Below, piece after piece: positions 1 through 8,635 of a stretch of DNA of 64,000 nt (position 1 is the stretch's first letter; each line of letters begins with the position of its first letter). The DNA is from Bacteroidaceae bacterium (GTDB taxonomy: Bacteria; Bacteroidota; Bacteroidia; Bacteroidales; Bacteroidaceae), in contig JAFYPU010000022.1 in NCBI GenBank assembly GCA_017547385.1, positions 1-64,000 on the forward strand, given 5' to 3'. The translations under genes and the position numbers were made by a program. Below the pieces are notes generated by a model, which was given only the letters and a program-made list of their open reading frames with translations, was not told the origin of the DNA and searched no databases.

Positions 1-17
1 AAAACACTTGAATTGTT

Positions 18-46
18 TTGAGATTTAAAAATAATGCATACCTTTG
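18..46 (+). promoter_or_regulatory. Bacteroidales promoter of tRNA-Arg
   Basis: A TACCTTTG box at 39-46 matches the Bacteroidetes -7 consensus TAnnTTTG. A TTG at 18-20 lies about 18 bases upstream, the spacing expected of the -33 box. The predicted start is about 20 bases before the tRNA. Confidence 0.7.
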
Positions 47-66
47 CACTCGCAATTCAAAGGAAT

Positions 67-140
67 GGCTCCTTAGCTCAACTGAATAGAGCATCTGACT
101 ACGGATCAGAAGGTTGCAGGTTTGAATCCTGCAGGAGTCA
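67..140 (+). tRNA. tRNA-Arg (anticodon ACG)
   Basis: The 74-base cloverleaf has a seven-pair acceptor stem (GGCTCCT with AGGAGTC, one G-T pair), an anticodon stem TCTGA/TCAGA around the loop CTACGGA (anticodon ACG) and a T-arm with GTTTGAATCC. Anticodon ACG reads CGU/CGC/CGA arginine codons after A34 deamination. The discriminator base is A and the 3' CCA is not encoded, so it must be added afterwards. Confidence 0.95.
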
Positions 141-141
141 C

Positions 142-182
142 AAAGAAAGTGTAACAGAGAGTTCTGTTACACTTTCTTTTTT
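142..182 (+). terminator. Intrinsic terminator after tRNA-Arg
   Basis: A long perfect stem (arms about 143-157 and 164-178, AAGAAAGTGTAACAG and its complement) with a six-base loop is followed by a T-run, directly after the tRNA. It separates the tRNA unit from the yicC promoter. Confidence 0.85.
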
Positions 183-198
183 TATGCTTTTTTATTAT

Positions 199-206
199 TA
201 CCTTTG
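199..206 (+). promoter_or_regulatory. Promoter box for yicC-gmk-nadD
   Basis: TACCTTTG matches the Bacteroidetes -7 box and lies 17 bases before the yicC ATG, which would leave a very short leader. No clear -33 TTG is seen. Confidence 0.6.
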
Positions 207-222
207 CCAAAAATTCCACACT

Positions 223-1101
223 ATGATACTATCTATGACCGGCTACGGAAAAGCCGACAAACAATTCGCTACAAAGAAAATACACGCAGAGATCAAATCT
301 CTCAACTCCAAAAATTTGGATCTCTCCACTCGTATCGCTCCTATTTACCGAGAAAAAGAAATGGAAATCCGCAACCTGATTGCTACTAATTTGGAACGCG
401 GAAAGGTTGACTTCTGCATTTGGGTTGAAAAAGATACAACTACACTTACCACCCCCATCAATGCAGAGGTAGCCAGTGATTATTTGCGACAAATTCGCCA
501 AATCAGTGAGCAAAACGGGTTGCCCCTTGATGCCACAGCTGCATGGACGGCTCTGGTTCGCATGCCCGACATCACAACTCCGGTTTCCGTTGAAGAACTC
601 ACCGAAGAAGAATGGGTTGTTGCCCGAGAAACCATCGAAGCTGCCATTGCCCAACTTATGGATTTTCGCCAACAAGAAGGTAATGCCCTGGCTCAAAAAT
701 TCACTCAGAACATTGAGCGAATTGGCGAGCTCTTATCTCAAATCGAGCCTTACGAAACAGCTCGTGTAGAAAAAATTCGCACACGCCTGGAAGAACGTTT
801 GGCCGAGCTGAAGGGTGTGGATTATGACAAGAACCGCTTGGAGCAAGAACTCATTTACTATATTGAGAAATTGGACATCAGCGAAGAGAAACAACGCCTG
901 ACCAACCACCTTTCCTATTTTCGCGAAACCATGTTGAACGGACATGGCCAAGGAAAGAAATTAGGGTTTATCGCTCAAGAAATGGGACGTGAAATCAACA
1001 CCACTGGCTCAAAGAGCAACCAAGCCGAAATGCAGAATATCGTGGTACGGATGAAGGATGAACTGGAACAAATCAAAGAGCAAGTACTCAACGTTTTGTA
1101 G
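223..1101 (+). CDS. yicC: YicC-family endoribonuclease
   Basis: The 292-residue protein belongs to the YicC/YloC family, which in other bacteria acts as an endoribonuclease linked to small-RNA turnover. It opens with the family signature MILSMTGYG and ends with the conserved DUF1732 block around GKKLGFIAQEMGREINT, the most conserved part of the family. The frame stays open upstream through the tRNA, but the start at 223 is chosen because family members begin with this motif and the promoter box at 199-206 lies just before it. It heads the unit yicC-gmk-nadD, an order I recall as common in Bacteroidetes. The gmk ATG follows after 66 bases. Confidence 0.93.
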   Translation: MILSMTGYGKADKQFATKKIHAEIKSLNSKNLDLSTRIAPIYREKEMEIRNLIATNLERGKVDFCIWVEKDTTTLTTPINAEVASDYLRQIRQISEQNGLPLDATAAWTALVRMPDITTPVSVEELTEEEWVVARETIEAAIAQLMDFRQQEGNALAQKFTQNIERIGELLSQIEPYETARVEKIRTRLEERLAELKGVDYDKNRLEQELIYYIEKLDISEEKQRLTNHLSYFRETMLNGHGQGKKLGFIAQEMGREINTTGSKSNQAEMQNIVVRMKDELEQIKEQVLNVL

Positions 1102-1167
1102 CCCCACCCCACCCGAATAGCATTTCAAGAGACAAAGTTTCCAACACACCCCATAAAGGCAAACAAA

Positions 1168-1764
1168 ATGAACTCACAAACTGCATCCCCAGAAACCCAC
1201 CAGGCAAAATTACTGATATTCTCAGCGCCTTCAGGCTCCGGAAAAAGCACCATCATCAACTATTTAATGGAGCAAGGCCTCAACATTCACTTTTCCGTTT
1301 CAGCCACAAGTCGTCCCCCACGCGGAGCCGAGCAGCATGGTGTGGAATACTTCTTCCTAACACCTGAAGAGTTCAAAACACATATTGCAAACGGAGATTT
1401 CCTTGAATATGAAGAGGTCTATGAAAATCGCTTTTATGGCACGCTGAAAAGCGAAGTCGACAATCAATTGGCTCGCGGCGAAAATGTGGTGTGCGATGTA
1501 GATGTTCTCGGAGGGCAAAACATAAAGCGTGCTTACGGCCGACGCGCCTTGAGCATCTTCATCCAACCTCCCGGCATCGAAGCCCTGCGCCAACGTTTGG
1601 AAGGACGAGGAACTGACAGCCCCGAAGTTATTGAGAACCGCATTGCTCGTGCCGAGTTTGAGCTTTCACAAGCCTCACACTTTGACATAGTGATTGTCAA
1701 CGACGATTTGGCTACAGCACAAGCCGAAGCCTTGAAGATTGTAACCGAATTTCTACAATCGTGA
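1168..1764 (+). CDS. gmk: Guanylate kinase
   Basis: This 198-residue enzyme phosphorylates GMP to GDP with ATP in cytoplasmic purine nucleotide metabolism. The P-loop SAPSGSGKST lies at about residues 19-28. It is followed by the GMP-binding stretch SATSRPPRGAEQHGVEYFF, the guanylate-kinase signature. Length is normal for the family (about 190-205) with a short polar N-terminal extension. Its TGA stop overlaps the GTG start of nadD by four bases, so translation of the two is probably coupled. Confidence 0.96.
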   Translation: MNSQTASPETHQAKLLIFSAPSGSGKSTIINYLMEQGLNIHFSVSATSRPPRGAEQHGVEYFFLTPEEFKTHIANGDFLEYEEVYENRFYGTLKSEVDNQLARGENVVCDVDVLGGQNIKRAYGRRALSIFIQPPGIEALRQRLEGRGTDSPEVIENRIARAEFELSQASHFDIVIVNDDLATAQAEALKIVTEFLQS

Positions 1765-2339
1765 TACGCACGGGCATCTTCGGAGGGTCGTTCAACCCCA
1801 TTCACAAAGGGCACACCAATTTGGCCAAAGCCATTCTGCAGCAGGGGCTGACCGATGAGGTGTGGCTGATGGTTTCTCCCCAAAATCCGCTCAAGCAGCA
1901 ACACGAACTGCTGCCCGAGCAAGCACGTCTGCACCTGGCCCGCTTGGCTGTGAAGGACATCCCCAATATCACCGCTTGCGACTTCGAATTCCAACTGCCC
2001 CGCCCCTCTTACACTTGGCAAACGCTGCGTGCACTTCGCGCCACATACCCCAATCGCGACTTCAGCCTGATTATCGGTGCTGACAATTGGCACATTTTTC
2101 CCCAATGGGCTCATCACGAAGAACTGCTTTCCTATAATATAATAATGTATCCGCGTGAGGGCTATCCGGTGGACTGCCATTTGTTGCCCTCCAATGTTCG
2201 AATGGTGAGTGCCCCTTTGTTTCCTTACAGCTCCACTCAAATTCGCCGAGCCATACAACAAAATGAGGATGTCCGTGAGATGATATGCCCCGATGTGTTG
2301 CTGGAAATTCGTGCAAAAGGATATTTCGCCATTCGCTAA
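1761..2339 (+). CDS. nadD: Nicotinate-nucleotide adenylyltransferase
   Basis: NadD joins ATP and nicotinate mononucleotide to make deamido-NAD+, a late step of NAD synthesis. The 192-residue protein has the nucleotidyltransferase motif GIFGGSFNPIHKGH near the N-terminus and the late ATP-binding motif SSTQIRRA near the C-terminus. The start is a GTG overlapping the gmk stop, chosen because it puts the GIFGGSF strand at residue 5, as is usual for the family. It is the last gene of the yicC-gmk-nadD unit; 106 bases separate it from the next gene. Confidence 0.94.
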   Translation: MIRTGIFGGSFNPIHKGHTNLAKAILQQGLTDEVWLMVSPQNPLKQQHELLPEQARLHLARLAVKDIPNITACDFEFQLPRPSYTWQTLRALRATYPNRDFSLIIGADNWHIFPQWAHHEELLSYNIIMYPREGYPVDCHLLPSNVRMVSAPLFPYSSTQIRRAIQQNEDVREMICPDVLLEIRAKGYFAIR

Positions 2340-2445
2340 CTTGACAAATCTCTTTTGCAGGATAACAAATACAACTAAATTGCGGCATAAAGAACGGACG
2401 TACATTAAACAACTATAGAGGATAATCCTCAGAAATATAACCATC

Positions 2446-3768
2446 ATGAAGAAGTACATTCTAACATTGTGGGTATGCTTTGGCTGCTTCTCTCTGAGCT
2501 TTGCCCAAACCTCCGATGAGAAAATTGCAGAGGCAATAAATAATTCTGATTGGTTTGCATTGGATTCCTTATACCGGACTGAACCTAAGGATTCAATAAG
2601 CCAACTTCTTGAAATCTTTTCTCGTTGTCTTATCGGCAACAGACTAAACCGCCCCGACGTCTCCATCCCTGCATTTACAGAGCTATTCAACACTCAGTCA
2701 GAGAGTATTGATCTTGGCAATCTGCTTAATTCGTCTATGATGTTTGCCATGGACTTAAGCAAGGTTGGAGATAATAAAGCAGCTGCTAAGATGTTGTCTT
2801 CAACCCTTGAAGCGATACGCCCCCATCTTGACAGCACGACCATAGCAGGTGTCCGGCAATATATTAATCAATACGAAGCACTATCTGAATACAATCCTTA
2901 TAAGATTACATTTGAAAATTCGTTAGGCACTATTCCTTTTGAAATCGTTCCGGTTGGCCCACAAAAGGATAACTCTGTATTAATGCATCTCCGAAATACT
3001 TCGATTAATGGCATTGAAGCTGATGTCACTTTTGATACAGGCGCAGGAGTAAATATCATCTCAGAGTCTTTAGCTCTTAAGTATAATTTGGTGCCACTTG
3101 ATGCCTCAAGTACAGTTGCCGGAGTTGGTATCCAAAATGGGAGCTATGCTATAGCCAAGGAATTAAAAATCGGAGATGTGATTGTCTCCGATGTACCTTT
3201 TTATGTCATAAATATAACCACCAATAATGATGAGGCAGACAAATATACCGATAGTTTCAGTATTGTTGTCGGTAGCGAACTGATGCTACAACTCAAGAAC
3301 CTGACTATAGATTATGTTAATCATAAAATTACAGTTCCGTCGGTTGCCCCAAAACGAAGCCAAGTATCTCCAAATATGTGCTTTTCGGCTCACATGAATT
3401 TATTGGGGAAAGTGATTGTACAAGGACACCCTCTATCAATGATTATTGACACAGGAGATGCTTCTTATGGCTGGTTGGGCCATGAATTCTTTGAGAAGAA
3501 CAAAGAATATATTACCACTCATTGTAAATCAGATACTATCCGCACAGCAGGCATTGGTGGTGTACAAATATCGGAATGCTATCGTGTTCCCGATGTATCG
3601 ATTGGATTCGGGAAAGAACAGGTTGTTGTACCTGAAATCGCAGTTAAAACAGGAAAGGGAACCAATGCTATTGTTGAATACGAAGGTAATTTAGGATTAA
3701 AATCCTTGATGCTTTTTAGCAAAGTACATTTCAACTTGGTGGATTTCACACTAACGGCTTCTAAATAA
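2446..3768 (+). CDS. Secreted retropepsin-like aspartic protease, two DTG lobes
   Basis: The 440-residue product starts with a signal peptide (residues 1-20, cleavage after SLSFA). A helical N-terminal region to about residue 150 precedes two aspartyl-protease-like lobes, with catalytic-type motifs DTGAG at about 197-201 and DTGDA at about 335-339. Two DTG lobes in one chain resemble pepsin-type pseudo-dimers, but sequence style is that of bacterial retropepsin-like proteins found as secreted proteins in Bacteroidetes. Substrate is unknown. It may act in the periplasm or outside the cell; no lipobox is visible. It stands alone between nadD and a strong terminator. Confidence 0.75.
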   Translation: MKKYILTLWVCFGCFSLSFAQTSDEKIAEAINNSDWFALDSLYRTEPKDSISQLLEIFSRCLIGNRLNRPDVSIPAFTELFNTQSESIDLGNLLNSSMMFAMDLSKVGDNKAAAKMLSSTLEAIRPHLDSTTIAGVRQYINQYEALSEYNPYKITFENSLGTIPFEIVPVGPQKDNSVLMHLRNTSINGIEADVTFDTGAGVNIISESLALKYNLVPLDASSTVAGVGIQNGSYAIAKELKIGDVIVSDVPFYVINITTNNDEADKYTDSFSIVVGSELMLQLKNLTIDYVNHKITVPSVAPKRSQVSPNMCFSAHMNLLGKVIVQGHPLSMIIDTGDASYGWLGHEFFEKNKEYITTHCKSDTIRTAGIGGVQISECYRVPDVSIGFGKEQVVVPEIAVKTGKGTNAIVEYEGNLGLKSLMLFSKVHFNLVDFTLTASK

Positions 3769-3790
3769 GGTTTATAACAATTTCGGTTTA

Positions 3791-3825
3791 AGGAGTAGCA
3801 AATGGATGTTTGCTACTCCTTATTT
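3791..3825 (+). terminator. Intrinsic terminator
   Basis: A perfect 12-bp stem (AGGAGTAGCAAA at 3791-3802 and its complement at 3809-3820) is followed by TATTTTAT. It closes the preceding protease gene. Confidence 0.85.
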
Positions 3826-3860
3826 TATAAAATACTTACACAATTATATACATAGCATCG

Positions 3861-3928
3861 AAAAATCTGCAAGGCGTTCTGAAAATTCTGCAGTGCTTGT
3901 AGAATTTTCAGAACGCCTTGCAGATTTC
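3861..3928. repeat. Three-module 21-bp intergenic element, copy 1 (A-B-A')
   Basis: The element has three consecutive 21-bp modules at 3866-3886, 3887-3907 and 3908-3928. Modules 1 and 3 are inverted copies (type A, containing CAAGGCG), giving a perfect 27-bp stem (3863-3889 with 3901-3927) around the 11-base loop GCAGTGCTTGT, which is the core of module type B. Four relatives occur elsewhere in this window, all intergenic. Confidence 0.85.
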
Positions 3929-4042
3929 TCTCCTCACCGCTCTCCTCTCCCTTACCCCACTCCACATGCCATTTCTATAGGATTACATGGGCATGAAAGC
4001 AACATTTATCCCCACAAAGAGAGTGAAAAGAAAAAATATCCT

Positions 4043-4050
4043 TACCTTTG
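4043..4050 (+). promoter_or_regulatory. Promoter box for thrS
   Basis: TACCTTTG matches the Bacteroidetes -7 box and lies 22 bases before the thrS ATG. It follows the repeat element and can drive thrS and the genes after it. Confidence 0.65.
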
Positions 4051-4072
4051 CGCTCTATAAACAATTGACAAC

Positions 4073-6013
<1,941 letters not shown>

Positions 6014-6016
<3 letters not shown>

Positions 6017-6072
6017 CTTTGCAGCCGATTTTTCGACTAACACCATAAAAATAACGCGCACGCATATATTTG
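6014..6072 (+). promoter_or_regulatory. Two promoter-like boxes before infC
   Basis: TAACTTTG at 6014-6021 overlaps the thrS stop and TATATTTG at 6065-6072 ends one base before the first infC ATG. Both fit TAnnTTTG. The downstream box, if used, would start transcription at or after the 6074 ATG and would favour the second in-frame ATG at 6089. Confidence 0.45.
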
Positions 6073-6073
6073 C

Positions 6074-6733
6074 ATGAAGAACGACAAAATGAAACTTCAG
6101 TACCGCGTCAACGAACAAATACGCTCGCGTGAGGTACGTATCGTCGGGGACGACATCGAAGCCACAGTAATGCCGACACACAAAGCCTTGCAATTGGCAG
6201 AGCAAAAAGGCCTTGACTTGGTGGAAATATCGCCCAATGCTGTACCGCCGGTGTGTCGCTTGATTGACTACTCCAAGTTCCTCTATCAGCAAAAGAAGCG
6301 ACAGAAGGAACTGAAAGCCAAACAAGTTAAAATCGAAGTCAAGGAAATACGCTTCGGCCCGCAAACCGATGAGCACGACTACAACTTCAAACTCAAGCAT
6401 GCCAAAGAATTCCTTTCTGAAGGCGACAAGGTGAAAGCATACGTGTTCTTCCGCGGACGTTCCATCCTTTTCAAAGAACAAGGAGAAGTGCTTCTGTTGC
6501 GCTTCGCCAATGATTTGGAAGAATACGGCAAAGTGGAACAAATGCCCGTGCTTGAAGGAAAGCGCATGATTATCTTCATCGCTCCCAAAAAGACAGACGG
6601 AAACAAGAAAGCCGAAGCCACAACCTCCAAAGTCGAAGCCGAAAAACAGGCACCCAAACCTGCAAAGGCCGCTCCCAAGCAAAAAGCACCGAAAGAATAC
6701 ACCGGTCCTAAAATCGAGGGAGAAGACTTCTAA
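6074..6733 (+). CDS. infC: Translation initiation factor IF-3
   Basis: IF-3 keeps the 30S subunit free and checks start codon pairing. The 219-residue protein has the N-terminal domain ([18 protein letters not shown]), the KK-rich linker helix and the C-terminal domain with [11 protein letters not shown]. Beyond the usual end (about residue 180) it carries a Lys/Ala/Pro-rich tail of about 40 residues, a type of extension seen in Bacteroidetes IF-3. The start at 6074 gives [15 protein letters not shown]; the ATG at 6089 is a plausible alternative. rpmI and rplT follow, the classical IF-3/L35/L20 cluster, often autoregulated by L20 or IF-3. Confidence 0.96.
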   Translation: MKNDKMKLQYRVNEQIRSREVRIVGDDIEATVMPTHKALQLAEQKGLDLVEISPNAVPPVCRLIDYSKFLYQQKKRQKELKAKQVKIEVKEIRFGPQTDEHDYNFKLKHAKEFLSEGDKVKAYVFFRGRSILFKEQGEVLLLRFANDLEEYGKVEQMPVLEGKRMIIFIAPKKTDGNKKAEATTSKVEAEKQAPKPAKAAPKQKAPKEYTGPKIEGEDF

Positions 6734-6815
6734 CGAAACAGCGAAAAGAAAGTTGCGCGCTGTGTTTGCTATCTCACGCAGCCGCACTATATTAACTAAT
6801 TAAATACATAAAAAA

Positions 6816-7013
6816 ATGCCAAAAGTAAAGACTAATTCCGGTGCAAAAAAAAGGTTTACCCTTACCGGAACAGGTAAGATCAAGAGAAAGCACGCTTACC
6901 ACAGCCACATCTTGACGAAGAAGACCAAGAAGCAAAAGAGAAACCTCGTCCATGTGGGATTGGTTGACAGCACTAACGTAAAACAGGTAAAGGAACTCCT
7001 GAACCTCCGTTAA
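6816..7013 (+). CDS. rpmI: 50S ribosomal protein L35
   Basis: The 65-residue, strongly basic protein starts [14 protein letters not shown], the L35 signature, and keeps the KRKHAYHSH core. It is part of the large ribosomal subunit. It lies between infC and rplT as in most bacteria. Confidence 0.98.
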   Translation: MPKVKTNSGAKKRFTLTGTGKIKRKHAYHSHILTKKTKKQKRNLVHVGLVDSTNVKQVKELLNLR

Positions 7014-7054
7014 TCCAACCATCGTAACGCGTAAACAAACAAAAGTTTAACAGG

Positions 7055-7132
7055 ATGCCTAGCCCAAAGATCGTAACAGCAAAACGCGACGCTAACATCC
7101 AAAATGCATTAAAACTATGCCAAGATCAGTAA
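7055..7132 (+). CDS. Possible 25-residue upstream ORF overlapping rplT start
   Basis: In the rpmI-rplT gap an ATG at 7055 opens a 25-codon frame (begins [12 protein letters not shown]) that ends in TAA at 7130-7132, 16 bases inside rplT in another frame. It is not a known protein. The overlap with the rplT start would allow translational coupling or control of L20. It may be chance: the frame is short and no homology can be judged. Confidence 0.3.
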   Translation: MPSPKIVTAKRDANIQNALKLCQDQ

Positions 7133-7461
7133 ACCACGTAGCATCAAGAGCTAAGAGAAAAAGAATTCTGAAACTTACACGCGGCTACTACGGAGCTCGC
7201 AAAAACGTTTGGACCGTTGCCAAAAACACATGGGAAAAAGGTCTGACCTATGCTTTCCGCGACCGTCGCAACAAGAAGCGCAACTTCCGCGCCTTGTGGA
7301 TTCAGCGTATCAACGCTGCCGCTCGCCTCGAAGGCCTTTCTTACTCTCAGCTCATGGGCAAACTTCACAAAGCCGGCATCGAAATCAACCGCAAGGTGCT
7401 TGCCGACCTCGCTGTGAACAATCCCCTGGCTTTCAAAGCCATCGTAGAAAAGGTAAAATAA
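7117..7461 (+). CDS. rplT: 50S ribosomal protein L20
   Basis: The 114-residue protein matches L20 throughout ([19 protein letters not shown], then [15 protein letters not shown]). It binds 23S rRNA early in 50S assembly and in several bacteria represses its own operon. It is the last gene of the operon; a strong terminator begins 24 bases after the stop. Confidence 0.98.
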   Translation: MPRSVNHVASRAKRKRILKLTRGYYGARKNVWTVAKNTWEKGLTYAFRDRRNKKRNFRALWIQRINAAARLEGLSYSQLMGKLHKAGIEINRKVLADLAVNNPLAFKAIVEKVK

Positions 7462-7484
7462 ATCCTCCCTACCACATTAAGCAC

Positions 7485-7517
7485 AAAGCGCATCCCCACA
7501 AAGGATGCGCTTTTTTG
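7485..7517 (+). terminator. Terminator of thrS-infC-rpmI-rplT operon
   Basis: An 11-bp stem (AAAGCGCATCC at 7485-7495, complement at 7503-7513) with a seven-base loop is followed by a T-run. The right arm contains the ATG (7505) of the next open frame. Confidence 0.88.
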
Positions 7518-7825
7518 TCTCGGGGGTGGTCGGCGTTGTCATCGTTTACATCGTTTCTCTACTTCTCAGCGGCTTCAAGCAGAAAGCACTATTCTCACAT
7601 GAAGCATGCCGAAAGAAGTTTCTCATCAATAGCGTCGCTTGTTCTGTTTCGATACTGCTCTTTTGTCTACAGATTTATGCCATTGCCGAAAATCGAGGCG
7701 AAACCCTCTTCGATGGTGGCAGAACCATGGCTAAGATTTTTGTAATCGCAGCGGTACTGTTGGGACTTCTTTGGGGATTGTTCTACAAAGTCAACAAAGA
7801 ACTCCCCAAATACTTCCGCAGGTAA
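7505..7825 (+). CDS. Small predicted membrane protein
   Basis: I do not recognise this 106-residue protein. It has three hydrophobic segments (about residues 4-24, 38-60 and 75-95) and a basic C-terminus (KELPKYFRR), so it probably sits in the inner membrane. The frame is closed by a strong hairpin just after its stop. The only early ATG (7505) lies inside the right arm of the rplT terminator, so translation from there would need read-through; a GTG at 7526 or a promoter within the hairpin region are alternatives. The start is therefore uncertain. Confidence 0.55.
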   Translation: MRFFVSGVVGVVIVYIVSLLLSGFKQKALFSHEACRKKFLINSVACSVSILLFCLQIYAIAENRGETLFDGGRTMAKIFVIAAVLLGLLWGLFYKVNKELPKYFRR

Positions 7826-7833
7826 CCAAAACA

Positions 7834-7878
7834 AATATCCACGGCTTGCAATCTTGCTTCAAGCCGTGGATATTCTTT
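7834..7878. terminator. Bidirectional terminator
   Basis: A perfect 15-bp stem (AATATCCACGGCTTG at 7834-7848, complement at 7860-7874) lies between the rightward small membrane gene and the leftward acyltransferase gene and can serve both. Confidence 0.85.
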
Positions 7879-7898
7879 TGCAGTGCCTTCAAAAAGAT

Positions 7899-8456
7899 TT
7901 ATTGCACACCGATGGCAAAGTTCTCGGGATGCCGACCTTTGAAATCCTTGAAGTAAAGTTGTATTTCGCGTAGGTCGCCTTTTCTATCCTTGGAGGGCAT
8001 CACATATTTCTCCATTCTGATTTCTTTCTTGGCGTAGTCCATACCCATCAGCACGATAGGCAGCTTCGCCTGCGAAGCGATTACATAAAATCCCAAGTGC
8101 CATTTGGGGTTTGCCTTGCGCGTTCCCTCGGGTGTGAGTGCGAGGCGGAATGTTTCGCTATTGTTGGCCGTTTCCACCAACTCGGTAATGAGAGCTGTGC
8201 CATTGCCTCTATCCACAGGAATCCCCCCCATCCACTCACGGAAGATATAGTCCAATGGTCCTTTGAACCATTCCTTTTTCATCACGAAGCCGGCCTTGCG
8301 TCCCACGGCTGTAATGAAAAGTTTGCCGATGATAAGGTCGAGGTTACTGGTGTGAGGAGCCACACAAATGATGCACTTATCAAAATAGGGCACATCGACG
8401 TAGGCTTTCCAGCCCATGAGTTTGTGAAAAATAAACTTGCAAATAGATTGTATCAT
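7899..8456 (-). CDS. PlsC-type glycerophosphate acyltransferase family protein
   Basis: The 185-residue protein has the acyltransferase motifs of the PlsC family: the catalytic HX4D box HTSNLD at 35-40, GGIPVDR at about 77-83 and PEGTRK at about 109-114. Such enzymes transfer acyl chains to lysophosphatidate or related lipids at the inner membrane. It is shorter than typical PlsC (about 240) and lacks a clear N-terminal membrane helix, so the exact acceptor is uncertain. It is a single leftward gene with its own promoter box at 8498-8505. Confidence 0.85.
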   Translation of the reverse strand: MIQSICKFIFHKLMGWKAYVDVPYFDKCIICVAPHTSNLDLIIGKLFITAVGRKAGFVMKKEWFKGPLDYIFREWMGGIPVDRGNGTALITELVETANNSETFRLALTPEGTRKANPKWHLGFYVIASQAKLPIVLMGMDYAKKEIRMEKYVMPSKDRKGDLREIQLYFKDFKGRHPENFAIGVQ

Positions 8457-8497
8457 AGTGCGTTTGGGATTTTATGTGCTCTTGGCACGTGTTTCTG

Positions 8498-8505
8498 CAA
8501 AGTTA
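8498..8505 (-). promoter_or_regulatory. Promoter box for the acyltransferase gene
   Basis: CAAAGTTA on the plus strand reads TAACTTTG on the minus strand, 42 bases before the start codon. Confidence 0.5.
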
Positions 8506-8560
8506 GGAAATCTTTGCGAATTAGTGTCTAAAACTTCCGAATTAGTATTCCATCCTTTCA

Positions 8561-8601
8561 GAAAGAAAATCGGAACATGCCCTTTGCAGTTGGCATATTC
8601 C
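8561..8601 (-). terminator. Terminator after fumarase
   Basis: On the minus strand a 10-bp stem (arms 8592-8601 and 8572-8581, one G-T pair) is followed by a T-rich stretch (complement of 8561-8571). It lies just downstream of the fumarase stop. Confidence 0.6.
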
Positions 8602-8635
8602 GACTCTGATATAGTTCACTAATAAGTACTATCCA

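Larger units (their letters stand above)
3769..4072. other. Intergenic region before thrS
   Basis: This 304-base gap holds, in order, the terminator of the aspartic-protease gene (3791-3825), a three-module 21-bp repeat element (3861-3928) and the thrS promoter box (4043-4050). The open frame across it has no supporting features. Confidence 0.7.

Noticed and set aside
34-222. N-terminal extension of YicC through the tRNA
   Set aside because: The extension is the translated tRNA and its terminator; the protein starts at the conserved MILSMTGYG.
1533-2693. Open frame of 386 codons on the minus strand
   Set aside because: It overlaps gmk, nadD and the next gene on the opposite strand and has no recognisable domain.
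3866-3928. Repeat copy 1 as an ordinary rho-independent terminator
   Set aside because: The hairpin is far longer than terminators here, lacks a good T-run, lies behind an existing terminator, and copy 4 of the family cannot form it.
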